DNA from: Malaya genurostris
Lineage: Eukaryota; Arthropoda; Insecta; Diptera; Culicidae
Reading direction: 5' to 3'
Assembly: GCF_030247185.1 (NCBI RefSeq)
Contig: NC_080571.1
Span: 162,102,352-162,166,351 of the forward strand
DNA length: 64,000 nucleotides
Below the pieces are notes generated by a model, which saw only the letters and a list, made by a program, of their open reading frames with translations, had not been told where the DNA came from and did no database searches. Position 1 is the stretch's first letter. Each line of letters starts with the position of its first letter. Made by a program: the position numbers and the translations under genes. Positions 45,883 through 57,035 of this stretch are shown here, piece by piece.

Positions 45883-48360
45883 TTACATTTCGCTGATGTC
45901 ATCTACATAGTTGTACTTTTTTCGATAATATACTTTATTTTTAATAGAATGCACTGTTATTGGGGAACCGTCAAAATCTTTTAAAGGAAGCACTTTGAAA
46001 AGTTCAATACGTCGTATGACTTCGAAAGCAAGAAAATGTTCATCAAACTGACCACATTCCCACAACTGGCAAACAATATAAATGTTATCTGTGATTTTTA
46101 AAATCTCAACGATTTCTAACAATTCAGTCACGCAATTCAATGTAGTCGTAAGATATAAACCATTTCTGTATCTTGTGCCGTATATTTTGCAAGAATATGT
46201 AGAAAAGATATTATCAGAATCAATATTTATGCAGTTACTCATGACCAGATTTTTGAAATATGATCTATTTTTAAAAATAATATGCTCAAACGATGTTTCG
46301 AAATCACTTTTGAAGAAATTATTATTGTAAGCATCGTGAGAAAATTGTAAACAAGCCTTAACACAAATCGTATAGCAAATGTTTTTTCTGGACGATGTGA
46401 CATGAGCATATTGCTTGAAAATTTTATGCTTGGCTTCCTGTCTAAAAGTCATCATTTTTGAGATTGGTCCACTTTTCAAAATGACAGAAGCGTAATGTAC
46501 AGAAAAATGATGTTTAGGTTTCAGAACCTCTCCGAAAATTTCTTGATAAAGCAAGTTATGTTTGTGTACACATGCTTTCAATTTTTCAATATCCGATAGA
46601 GAAAACGACGGAGCCAATACTAACTCTACCAGTACTACTAATAATTTTGCGTATTCCCATACAGGATCACCAAATGGGACGAAAGGGCCTACTATAAACG
46701 TGAAATAGTAACAAAAAGTACGCATTTCACTAGCCGTTGTTCTAAATCTAATGGTTTTTTTCTTGTTAACTGAATCATACACATAATCAAAATCAGGCAT
46801 TCGTGCTAGTGACTCTTCAATTGCATGCTTACTAATTGCTCTGCGACTAGCATTTAGCTGCGAGATTGTCAAAAAGCTCTTACTAAATACAATGTAATTC
46901 AACACATTAGTAAAACCATATTTCAGAATACCATTACTAAAATAATCGTGCATAGCATCTACTGTCTGATTTAGTATTACGTGGAAAGAAGGTAGTTTAT
47001 TAAATTCAGATTCTCCTTTTATCCCAGTGCATTTCAAATCATTAATCTTTACATCCTCTTCATAATTTTCGATTGTGCGAAGTTCAACGATATATTCGTC
47101 GCAATCATGCTCCATTAAGTCTCTATGCCGCTTACAAAATCTACAGTAAAAATTCGCATTAAAGCTATTCGAAAACATAAGCATTGTGTGGATGCCTAAA
47201 TTATCTCCTTGAACTAGTACTAAAACAAATTTAACCATACGTGTTTGACCCTCCGTTGTTATCTCTACGCCATTTTCTTCAATTCTCTTGAATTTATCGA
47301 CTATGCTAGCAATTAACGCATTGACTCCTAGTTTACTGATTGTCACTTTTTTCATTACGCCAGCTACAAATATGTTTGACAGTTTACTCGAATACTCAAT
47401 AGGTGTCGTTAAACAGGTATAGTACATCCCGCAAACTACATCTCTTTTGTTGTGGGAGCTTAAATTATCATTAATCTCGAACTCGTCAGTGTAAAAAGAC
47501 AATGGTAGCACTGTATCATGCGGATATTTCATTTTGACTCTTTTCCATGTTGAACCGTTAACGAAATTCGATATTCTGCCTGACTTTTCTAGTTCACACA
47601 TGTATTGCACTGTCTTATTGAATACATTGTACGATTCAAAGTATGTTTTCAACTGAAATTCTATATCTGTAATAGCTGTATAATGTGTTTTCATTTCATC
47701 GGTTTTCAATTGATGTATGATAGGCGGTTTATATAAGTTATTCATTTCTAAGTAGCTGATAAATTTATAGTCGCTGTCAATACTATCAAACGAATGTACT
47801 AATTTTTCTATAAAATTTTGCAGTTCAAGTGCTGATTCGTCGTTTTCAAATAATATTGGTAACTTCCTTAAACAGTTAGCTATATTTGTGTGTATCTCTT
47901 GCACATTTGCTACAATACTTTTTACATCAGACCTTGTCAAATTGTTCCTTTTATGTAAATTCAACAAAAAATTCAATATAATTGATGGAACGGTTTCATC
48001 GGCCAAGTGCGAGCTATTTACGTCGTGTTCATTCGTGTTTTTCATGCTTTCATTCGAATGACATGTCAAATAATGATTTACGTCAGCGTTTATAAAGGAT
48101 TTCTCACAACAGATTGGCGAGTGATCGATGAATTTGTGATTAAAAACATGGCGCTTGAACGAGTAAAATTTTAGAAAAACTAGATCACAACTATTATATG
48201 TACATGTAATGCGGTAGTTATTCGGAATGCGATGCTCGTTTTTTAAATGTTCGATATATGTTGTAGCTACATTGAAGCACCTCGTACATGCTCCTACAAA
48301 ACAATTTATTTTAGGTGTAGCAGGTGTCTGAGAGTAACTCCAACTCCTTGATGCTTGCAT
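45883..48360 (-). CDS. C2H2 zinc-finger, DDE-like transposase candidate (825 aa)
   Basis: I infer this to be the transposase of the surrounding element. Residues 25-43 form a C-x2-C...H-x4-H finger and 53-74 a C-x4-C-x12-H-x3-H finger, likely DNA binding. A second cysteine cluster (406-420, CRFCKRHRDLMEHDC) lies in the core. Candidate acidic landmarks are D292 (YTDEFE), D386 (VQGDNLG), D468 (VDAMHD) and E642 in RQEAKH, the last after a PKHHFSVHY stretch. I know this D-MHD / PKHHF / EAKH layout from transposon-derived proteins of animals; catalysis is not proven. The frame is complete, starting at ATG 48360; an in-frame acceptor (ttacag) at 48382 leaves a further 5' exon possible. Its finger region has a decayed homologue at 27267-27560. 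Confidence 0.75.
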   Translation of the reverse strand: MQASRSWSYSQTPATPKINCFVGACTRCFNVATTYIEHLKNEHRIPNNYRITCTYNSCDLVFLKFYSFKRHVFNHKFIDHSPICCEKSFINADVNHYLTCHSNESMKNTNEHDVNSSHLADETVPSIILNFLLNLHKRNNLTRSDVKSIVANVQEIHTNIANCLRKLPILFENDESALELQNFIEKLVHSFDSIDSDYKFISYLEMNNLYKPPIIHQLKTDEMKTHYTAITDIEFQLKTYFESYNVFNKTVQYMCELEKSGRISNFVNGSTWKRVKMKYPHDTVLPLSFYTDEFEINDNLSSHNKRDVVCGMYYTCLTTPIEYSSKLSNIFVAGVMKKVTISKLGVNALIASIVDKFKRIEENGVEITTEGQTRMVKFVLVLVQGDNLGIHTMLMFSNSFNANFYCRFCKRHRDLMEHDCDEYIVELRTIENYEEDVKINDLKCTGIKGESEFNKLPSFHVILNQTVDAMHDYFSNGILKYGFTNVLNYIVFSKSFLTISQLNASRRAISKHAIEESLARMPDFDYVYDSVNKKKTIRFRTTASEMRTFCYYFTFIVGPFVPFGDPVWEYAKLLVVLVELVLAPSFSLSDIEKLKACVHKHNLLYQEIFGEVLKPKHHFSVHYASVILKSGPISKMMTFRQEAKHKIFKQYAHVTSSRKNICYTICVKACLQFSHDAYNNNFFKSDFETSFEHIIFKNRSYFKNLVMSNCINIDSDNIFSTYSCKIYGTRYRNGLYLTTTLNCVTELLEIVEILKITDNIYIVCQLWECGQFDEHFLAFEVIRRIELFKVLPLKDFDGSPITVHSIKNKVYYRKKYNYVDDISEM

Positions 48361-48454
48361 TACACTCGGGTCATCGAATCTCTGTAAGATATAGAAAGAA
48401 AAATGATATGTTGTTACTTTGAATTTTTGTTTCTGAAAATATTTCGGTTATTAT

Positions 48455-48676
48455 TCACTTTTTATCAGCTGCTAATTCTAGACGAGAATTAATTCTTATA
48501 CGAGATAAAAGAAAAACCACTTTTTTGTTGTATAAATTCCATGCGAGCAGCGAATTATCCGGAATTTCTTGTAAAATGAAGTTTAATAGGTGAGTATTAT
48601 ACATATACAAAACCATAAAATGAGCATTAGGTGAAAGTTTAATTTCCTTGCATGGCACAACTACTTCAATCAACTC
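48455..48676 (-). CDS. Short exon-like frame between the two transposon genes
   Basis: A frame of ~73 residues follows an acceptor (ttgttttag) at 48677 and ends in TGA at 48455. The wording (LSPNAHFMVLYM...LLAWNLYNKKV...RIRINSRLE) looks like the C-terminal end of a protein, possibly an alternative last exon of the upstream gene. I could not find a donor that joins it in frame to either neighbour. Confidence 0.4.
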   Translation of the reverse strand, partial: ELIEVVVPCKEIKLSPNAHFMVLYMYNTHLLNFILQEIPDNSLLAWNLYNKKVVFLLSRIRINSRLELAADKK

Positions 48677-48842
48677 CTAAAACAAAACTTGGTTATATGA
48701 AAGAGAATTTCATTTGTAACATATTTTCTTAGTACTATGATATTTGAATAGCTTTTGGTTCACTGATACACCGATTATGAATGAAAAAGTATGCCATATT
48801 ATTGCTGGAATCATGTCAAGTGTCGTACAATCCGAAATTTTA

Positions 48843-51800
48843 TTAATCAAGACAATTTTTCTTGTTTAGGTATGCTTGCAATTTTTGAACGGATGCATAT
48901 TTTTCCGGGCGTTTCATATCGTATATATAAACAGATATAAATAACCAGACAAGATTCGATATTCTAGAATGCTTTAGTCCCAAAACGGCCGTGAATTTAA
49001 TCATAACATCGACAGCTCTTGCAACAGTTGGTAGCGTATAGTAAATGTTGTCATAGTAAACTCTAAACACACCAGTGAGGTTTTTGCAGTTTTTTCCAAA
49101 AAAAATTAACTTTGGTGAAACAGGAAGTCCAAAATCCTGATAGCGCTTGTAAACTGCGTACAATTTTATGTTGGCATCTTTATCAGAAGCGGCAAATAAT
49201 ATAGACTCCTCCAATGCAGTAACAACTGTTGGTTTGTAATTGCCGGTCACTTTATGCGGATGCAGCACACAATTCAGCAGCTGTATGAGTGCGCAAAATC
49301 TCGCATCTGAAAAAATAAATAATAAATTTAGTACAACAATAAGTGTAGAGATAACGTTATATTATATATTCACTAAAGTTAAATGATAATCAACTTAGGA
49401 ATCCAACAACAATTACGACACATGGGCAAACGGTACAAGAATTCAAAATATCAGCATAACTTCGTGAGAATCTAACCGGCAGTATAAACAATAACATTAG
49501 TTGGTGAAAATAACAATAACCTGGAGCTTGAACCACTGGAGCAGTTATCCAACGGAATCAGTCTAGATTTAACCATTGTAGCAAATAGTCATAAGTAGTG
49601 ATAAGTTCGTGATAGAAATAAAATAATGTTTTAAAAAGTAATTTAGTGTAGCAAAATAATTAACTCCAATTCATTCAAAGTGTCTGTTGATCTAATATCT
49701 ATTTTTTTCTATTTCAAAATTTGATTTTCGAAATGGATTTATTCAGCATAACATTTTGTAAAATTATTCTTAAGGGAAAGTACTACGAGCATAATACAAT
49801 ATAATACCTTCATTCAAATTTGTGTCGCGAAGACATTCTCGTAATTCATAAAAGAAATCACTGGTAATTTTCTGTTCAATATATCCATGAATAGAATTGA
49901 TCACTTTCGACCATTTAGTCATACCATCACTATCTCCAAGTCTCATCAATTGAAAATCGATGTCAATCTATAAAAGAAAAGAAATTTTACATATAAATGT
50001 CTTATAAAAATCACGTTTTATTTTATTTACCAGCTGATAACCAAACTCTGAAGTAATTAGTTTCCATAAATCGATTTGAATCAGTTTTTCAATGGCCATA
50101 GGCTTAGCGATAAATGTTTTACGGGCGGAAAAACTGTCAGTCCACTTGTCAATTACTGTAGACCACGGTAAATAATTATGCGTAAGCCATCTAAGGGCTT
50201 CACCAACACTGTTCTGAATATTTTCAGTATCATTGTCGCACTGGTGATTTGATTTGAACCGTTTTGAATATTCATTTTCTTCTCTTATTCGTTTTCTTTG
50301 CTTCGTTTTGATTGTGTTAATTTTATTATATATTTTACCACCCGGATTTTTTTTGTCACCCCCTTTTGGTAAGTAATAGGACTCCTTTAATAATTAGATT
50401 AGCTTAAAAAATAATTGTGTGGACAAAAGCAAAAGTAGAAAAAGTACCTCATTTTCGTACTTGAATAGTGTTTCGATAGCTCGTGTATATAATTTCAAAT
50501 CCGAATCATGGAGTTTGCTCCTATTTGAAATATTCAGTTTGCTCCTATTTGAGATATTCAGCGACAATTTGGGCCAACTCCAACTGTCTGCGGTCGGATA
50601 ATTGTCCCAGAGTTGCACTTTTCAATATTTCTTGCCCAAGTAAAGTTTGTTTTAAAATGCGATGTAGGACTTGCGAATTGAAGGTTTCGTTACTAGAGAC
50701 ATCCAAATCATTTTCTTGGTTTGAATCAAAACCTTGTTTGTCGCAAATGACTTCAATTAATGAATCCTTGGAGGAGAAATATAGAAAGAATTATTTGTTT
50801 AATTTGCACAGTACATTTCAATTTTATGTATTTGTAAACAAGGAACCTTTCAAAAAGAATAACAATCGAGAATCTATAATAGGTAACCCAAACTACAAAG
50901 CTGAGCACGATAACTGAACTAAGAATAGGTAATCATATAACGAAATTACTATAATTATTGTTATTATTATTATCATCATTATTATTTTATATATTTTTTT
51001 TCCAATATTAATTATATTATCATCAGCATTATTATTTCTATTTTAATCATTATTAATATTACTATCAACATCATCATTGTTAGTATTCGTATCATCCTTA
51101 GTATTGGTATTTTATATTAATGTTTTTATTATTAAATTTAAACGAATGTTTTATAAATTATAATTACATAGAGAATTTATTGAATTAAAAAATGAATTTT
51201 GTGATGCATATCGATAGAGATTAAAAGCCATACTATCCAGAACTACGGTTTATTTTATCGTTGTGTATCTCCGTGAATGTTTATGTGAGAATAGAAACTT
51301 TATGTACAAATTTGATGTATTACAAAAAAGTCTATGGCATTTTTAAGTGGTCTGCCGCTTTATCAGTTACCAACATATTGCAAATACAGGGAGTAAACAT
51401 TCTAAAGTATGAACCAACTAATAAACCAAACAAGCCAGCACAAACCATCATGACTTTTATAGGGCGGTCAAACCCACACAGTCTCTCCAAATTTTTCACA
51501 AATCTACTAAATCTTTTTTGATACGAGTCGGAATTCGACAAAGTTTAGAGTGACAGATACATAATCCAACAGATTTCAACACTTATGCAAACGAAGAAAC
51601 AAAACCCACGAATTTAATTAAAATAGTTTATGTTTCGTAACAGGTTTCGTAATCATATGAACAAAAGTAATGATTTATTGTGGCTGTATGAGCATGTTTC
51701 TATATGAATTTTCAGTTGTAAAAGCATCCAATGTCAACCGGGAAAGCGATATATTGTTCCAAATTTTTTCGAAGAACACAACAACATACGAATATATTCA

Positions 51801-52897
51801 TTCATATTCATTTAAAATATTTCTTATTACAATGTATCGCGAACTCACATAATTCATAAACAATTCCTTTGCGAGTACTTATTAACTCGTTAGTATCCGC
51901 TGCATATGTTTAACAAATGCTGTTTGAACATTTTCATTCAAGTATTTAAAAACTCAGGTGAGTTCAATTATCGGGGATAAATGAACGGATTACAATAATT
52001 TAATTACCTGACTGTTTCGACTTGATAATGAACCGTAATTTGCCTTGTTAGCACTTACAAGTGCTACAGATCCAGATTGAAACTCTTTCGAAGCATTGTG
52101 ATCAATGGATGAATCAAGCTGAAGAGAAAATATTTAAAATTGAGTTGTACAGTAACGTCTAGTCATCGTAATTAGCAAGACAAAATTGATGACATGCCTA
52201 GTGTGAATACAGTTGTTTTATCTGTAAATGCCATTGTTTATAATCACGTACCTTGTGTACACGTGTCCATGAATCAATCATTTCAAGTTGAACTTCTTTC
52301 AGCGGAGAGGAGCGCGACGTAGCTGTTTCAATAGCTTTTTCTGAATCAGCACAAATGTATTCAGATGTTTCTTTGAGGATAGAATATTGAGGTTGCTGAA
52401 ATAAGTAGTTTTTGTTAAAACTCGTTTACGAAAAAGTAAAACAAAGAGAAACAAGAATCGACATTTCGAAAATCATCTTAATCTAAGACAACTCTAAAGG
52501 GCTCAATAAAGCAGGTTTATTAACTAACTGGAAGAATGCCATTGTGCTTCGAAAACATCCACATATTATCACCCGGGTTAATAATTTCGATCGATTCGGA
52601 TCGAAAGTGAAATTTACAATGAAACACAGGAAGGAAATTTGACTTTTGATCAAATTATAAAACGCTGGTGTTCCAATTACGATCTAAGTGTAATCAAATC
52701 AAAAGTTACTTGTGATTCATTTCGGCCTGTTCCTGTGCTTATAAACTGTATAATTGCTGGAGCATCGTTTTCGGTGATTCCATACTCTGAAAAAAAATGG
52801 CTTTATAAATCCCAATATTTTCGCAAAACCTCTTGTACTTACGAATTAGAACATTTCGAACGGCATCCGGGATAAAAAATTGATCTTGCGCGTCCAT
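48843..52897 (-). CDS. Nine-exon transposon gene, ~600 residues, one frameshift
   Basis: Exons (plus coordinates, 5' to 3' on the minus strand): 52897-52843, 52786-52710, 52642-52529, 52395-52252, 52118-52008, 50766-50448, 50384-50031, 49967-49808, 49306-48843. All introns show gt...ag, with strong donors such as gtaagt (exon 1), and phases agree at every junction except inside exon 6. There a 24-bp tandem duplication (about 50518-50565) and a 1-nt shift break the frame; exon lengths total 1798 nt, one more than a multiple of three. The start is the only ATG next to a donor in phase. Products of this type (YYLPKG near the middle, LPTVARAVDVMIKFTAVLGL near the end) are common uncharacterised proteins of insect genomes. 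I know no domain with certainty; role as transposition partner of the 825-residue protein is inference. The acceptor of exon 3 is weak. Confidence 0.7.
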
Positions 52898-53204
52898 AGC
52901 GGATTTTTTTTTTGGCAGTTACACGGTCAAAACAAGTTTATATAGATTTCGTGTGTGAATCACACGGAATGCACTGAATAAAATTTATGGTTCAAATTAG
53001 AGTATGTTTCTGATGAAAACGATAAGATTTCGAATATGAACTGATATCATTAAAATATTATATAGCATTAATTATAGCTCCATATGGAACCCAACGATAA
53101 GTTATTGACAATTGAATGGAAATACATACGAATTTCATAACAAACTAACACATCCTATTCATGTGACGAAACTTATAAATCTAGCCCATCATCTTTTTTC
53201 AGTG

Positions 53205-53771
53205 TACTTGTGGCTACCCAGTGAGTGAATCGAAAGTACTCATTTTCAACAACTGTGAACAGATGTCAAAAAATGAGTAGAATTTAAAACTGTCACTGTG
53301 TCAAAGTAACTTAACCGCGCCATCCGATATTTTCAAGTTTTTCCGGATGGATAAAATTAAAAGTGTTATATACAGCGAGTCGTGTGAGGCTCTAGCTGGT
53401 AAGTAAAATACATAAAAAATGCATTTTTACATTATGCAATAAAAATACATTTGAACTACGAATAGATTTCAAACGTCCCGTTGGTGGTTGCTTGGTGGAT
53501 TGATGCCGAGAGAAGCAGAACTGTTCCGGATACATTGAATTAAACCTATTTCACATGTGGGTATTGCAATAAAACGTAGTTATTTCTTAAAAATTTGATC
53601 TTCCACATATTTACAAATGTCAACAAAAGAAAGTAAATTCTACTCAAATTTTGCGAAAAGCATATTTACCCAAAATTGCGTAATACTCACTGTACTCAAT
53701 TTTGGGTAGGTGTAGTTTTTACGAAATTGAGTGACTTTTGACTCAATTTTGGGTAGCCACAAGTAAGCGTG
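53205..53771. mobile_element. CACGCTTACTTGTGGCTACCCA MITE, copy 1 (right part)
   Basis: Continues from 45332-45339, ends tagccacaagtaagcgtg at 53771. Homologous throughout to 59568-60193. Flanks are TT on both sides (45330-45331 region and 53772), so the duplication is two bases but not TA here. Confidence 0.8.
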
Positions 53772-54255
53772 TTGAGCAATTTGACGTCTCTATTACTCAC
53801 ACCGATGCAGAGTGCGCAGATCTATTCATATACGAAATTACAATGTGTGCAAGCCGAAGTCAAAGTTTGTTGTGGGTTCAATTTTACACTGGAGTAAAAT
53901 ATTTTTGACTCATAATCATACACTGCGAAAAATGCATATAGAATTTCGTAAGCTATGAACTAATGAACCAAGTAGAAGACAGTTCCATTACGTGATATAG
54001 AGTTTCATGAACGATTTTATACCTTTCTCAACCGTTCTCTTGGCAATGCAGTGTTTTTTATTGCATATATGTCTTCAATAATTGGCGAGATGTCGCTCGA
54101 CAAAATTCACTGGATTATTTCGACATACTCACACTAGCATTAACCTTTCAACTGCTGAGAATAGCCACACCAACACATTCGCACGTGGATTGGACTATTA
54201 TTCTAAACAGAATCAGAGCTGCCAAATGAAAATCTGTGTTGAATATCAAATCTTT
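53772..54255. other. Unassigned stretch
   Basis: No recognisable gene. The frame at 54082-54285 has no domain and no copy in the window. Confidence 0.3.
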
Positions 54256-54545
54256 ACCATTAGGGCATATTCAGGAGTGTTCTAGTTCTAGATGCATAAT
54301 TTATGTCAGTTTTAAAATTTAAATCTAGAAATTATAACAAAATAATCTGGCAGCCCTAGTAACGTTTTATCTGTGTTTCAAATATAGAAAAAATAGAACG
54401 GCAGTGTATACCAGTTTTAAATTTGACAGTAGAACTGGTCGAATAAATAAAACTAATACGGATTGCTGGGGATACGTTTGTTTCAGTTTCATTTACATTA
54501 TAGACCACCCATATGAATCTTGCAGCTGCTGAATTTGCTCTTAGT
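54256..54545 (-). repeat. Dispersed ~280-bp element, copy 2 (reverse)
   Basis: Reverse complement of 39257-39536 (gagtgttctagttctagatg ... cagctgctgaatttgct). Confidence 0.65.
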
Positions 54546-54743
54546 GTATCATACAGTAAAAAAATATGAGAAAATGTGGTTGAAATGTCTAGAAAATTCA
54601 ATAATATCTATGATCAAACGGATGTAAAAATATATGAACATTGTAACCGTGGGCAGAATAGATCAAAAATCATTATTTAATTTGAAATTCGTATTTCCTT
54701 GAATTATGACAGATGACACTGCTACTCTCATAATAGCAACCTT

Positions 54744-54937
54744 TAGGCTTAGGCTGCAAACAGAGTGAGCGCGAGAAGCTGAGTCGAGCTTGGTGCTGAC
54801 CTAAGCAGGAAACGTACTTACAGCAAAACAGAAGAACCCTGTCAGACTACTAGTATCATTCTCGCTTCTGATTTGCCAAAGTTAGTCACCAGCTCGACTT
54901 CGCTTCTCACGCCCACCATGTCTGCAGCCTAAGGCTA
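54744..54937. mobile_element. Small MITE with TAGGCTTAGGCTGCA ends
   Basis: The left arm taggcttaggctgcaaac...gcgagaagctgagtcgagct pairs imperfectly with the right arm ending tgcagcctaaggcta. About 48-bp arms make up half of a 194-bp unit. No clear target duplication. Confidence 0.6.
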
Positions 54938-55185
54938 AACGTTATCTACTGAGGCTGTGAACCATTTCGCGGTTAACTTCAATTTTAGGATGGTTTTTTT
55001 TCAGTGTAGGAAAATAACTATCGATCTGTCAAAAATAACCATGCTCTCGAACAAAATTATTTTTGACAACATCAAAATAACCATAGCCATAGCCAGATTT
55101 CAAGTTCAAATTACCCGTGAAATGGTTCACAGCCTAACTGAATCTCGATTAATTGATTGCTATTAATAGGTTAGTTCAATTAAGT

Positions 55186-55423
55186 CATAAATCAAATAAA
55201 CATAGATTTCCGACTGTACGGTGACACTAACAGCACCTCTAGTGAGAAACGGGTGTACTTTTTTCCATTAGCTACTGCGGTTTTGTTAAATGCGCAGGCA
55301 ATTTTATGCATGCATTTTAGGAGCATTTACGCACCCATTCTCCACCAGACGGTGCTTTTGCTGTCACGGGTTGCTCAACTACATTAGTATTACACTGGGA
55401 AATCTATGTTTATTTGATTTATG
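55186..55423. mobile_element. CATAAATC MITE, 7-bp TSD, copy C
   Basis: Inverted ends cataaatcaaataaacatag and ctatgtttatttgatttatg are flanked by attaagt (55179-55185 and 55424-55430). It is 238 bp, the uninterrupted form of the family at 15554-16311. Confidence 0.9.
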
Positions 55424-55939
55424 ATTAAGTGCACTGTTGTTTATCGATTACAAATATTCTACAAAATTACGGAAGCCTTTAAATCGATTATTTTGATTAT
55501 TCGAGTAAAAAAATACATCACTACCATCACTACATACTCAGGCAAATTGAGTAGTGAAAATCATAAGGCAAACCTTATGATTCATCAAAAATCACCTAAA
55601 TCATCATTTCATAAGAATATCATGAAAAATATACCTCTGCAAAATACATCTCATCTATTGGGTTTTAAACGCAAAACTGTATATAGCAATGCGGTATATA
55701 TGTTTCATTGTATATAATAAAATACGATGATAGACATTTTGCCAGAGGAAAAGTAAAGCTTGGAGACAAACTTTATGATATAATAAAGATAACAGCAATA
55801 CATCGTAATGCAGATCGACGGAATGGGTAAAAGTTTTAATTATCTTTTTTTTTGGTATCAAAAAAAATTAAGTTATTGTCCATATAACGTTGCACGTAAT
55901 TAAAACTTCAAAATATTGACAATAATTATGTTTTGATTT

Positions 55940-56950
55940 TTCAGAAACGGTATTAAAATTAGAACTATCAATAGTTGATATACTCGATTACGTTGGAGAG
56001 TCAGTGCGACCGATAAGAGAAGGTTATGCTGTATTTGCTGCAAATCATATTGTTTGCATTGGTTTCCGGAAATATAATGCATCTCATATAAACGTCATGG
56101 CTTACGTTAGTCAAAGCTCTTACCCGGCTTGTCTTCTTCATCTTGAAAGGTTATCATTGATTTTGTTATACTTTATTCAAATTTTTCCTCTAATGCAGTT
56201 ATTTTGGGATTTAGGTTCGGCATGTTTGTTTGAAATATAGGCATGTTTGATTGATGAACGAAACAGAGTGAATATTACCTATTGTGATTTCACTACAAGT
56301 AAAGAACAATATTACTTCGAAAACCATATCAAATGTGACATTGATCAATCTGTTGCTATTTCAATGAAACTAAGGACCAGAACACGAACATTTGGAAGAT
56401 ACACAGATCCATGCGCATTACTGCAAGTAACTGCTATAAGTTATTCACTTACATCAGTAATAAGAATTCAGACTGGAACAAATAAATTTCCCAGTATTGG
56501 AACTTAAGAACGCTCAATGTAACATCAATAAAATACGGCAAGGATGCTGAGCTGTTAGCATTCGATTGCTACAAAGTGAAACGTAATCCACTAATAAAAC
56601 GATGTGGTTTAATAATTTATCCATACGAAAGCTGGATAGATGGTTCTTCCGATGGAGTAAACTCTTCGAAGCGTGTCATTTTGGAAATTAAATGCCCGGG
56701 AGACGCTAATTCATCGCTTGAGGAAATCAGTGTGACTAGATATATTAAACGATGTCCGATCACTGGAGATCTTAAGCTTCATAAGCACCATTTATATTAC
56801 TGCCAGGTACAAATCAACATGTGGATTTTAAACTGCGACACCTGTGATTTGAGGACGACGACTTTGTAGTGATAGAAGTTTCTTTCGATAGCAGATTTGT
56901 TTGCACGGTAGTAAACGCTCTGAAGAGTTTATTCTTTGGGAAAATGTTCT
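55940..56950 (+). pseudogene. YqaJ-type viral-recombinase/exonuclease domain protein, broken
   Basis: The YqaJ domain is read across three frames. MRITASNCYKLFTY lies near 56410-56450, YGKDAELLAF near 56535-56565, and then in the frame 56576-56869 NPLIKRCG, WIDGSSDGV (catalytic D in the SxDGV motif), LEIKCP (E and K of the nuclease core) and YYCQVQ. A shifted frame continues EDDDFVVIEVSFD to about 56950. Upstream text at 55940-56240 is a likely N-terminal part. YqaJ proteins are lambda-exonuclease-like 5'-3' nucleases. There are at least two frameshifts and an in-frame stop, so the gene is dead, yet the catalytic residues are still visible. Confidence 0.78.
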
Positions 56951-57035
56951 AAGAATTGGTACACGAAAATAAATAACTAAGCATATATGATACTTTATTG
57001 AATTAAATAAAATGTTTATTTTACAAAAAAATCAC

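Larger units (their letters stand above)
45340..53204 (-). mobile_element. 7.9-kb autonomous-type DNA transposon with two genes, CACTGA ends, TA TSD
   Basis: Ends are cactgataaaaatatggg (45340) and the inverted cactgaaaaaagatgatggg (read inward from 53204). It is flanked by TA (45338-45339 and 53205-53206). Removing it restores the terminal repeat of the MITE at 53205-53771, so both borders and the duplication are established. It encodes on the minus strand a nine-exon gene (52897-48843) and an 825-codon single-exon gene (48360-45883). CAC ends and 2-bp duplication suggest the CMC (CACTA-Mirage-Chapaev) group, but the family call needs a protein search. It looks young: one large frame is intact and the other gene has one frameshift. 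Confidence 0.85.

Noticed and set aside
50419..50917. Plus-strand frames opposite exon 6 of the transposon gene
   Set aside because: Antisense shadow of a spliced minus-strand gene with consistent splice sites.
52639..52875. 78-residue plus-strand frame
   Set aside because: It overlaps exons 1-3 of the minus-strand gene, whose phases and donors are better supported.
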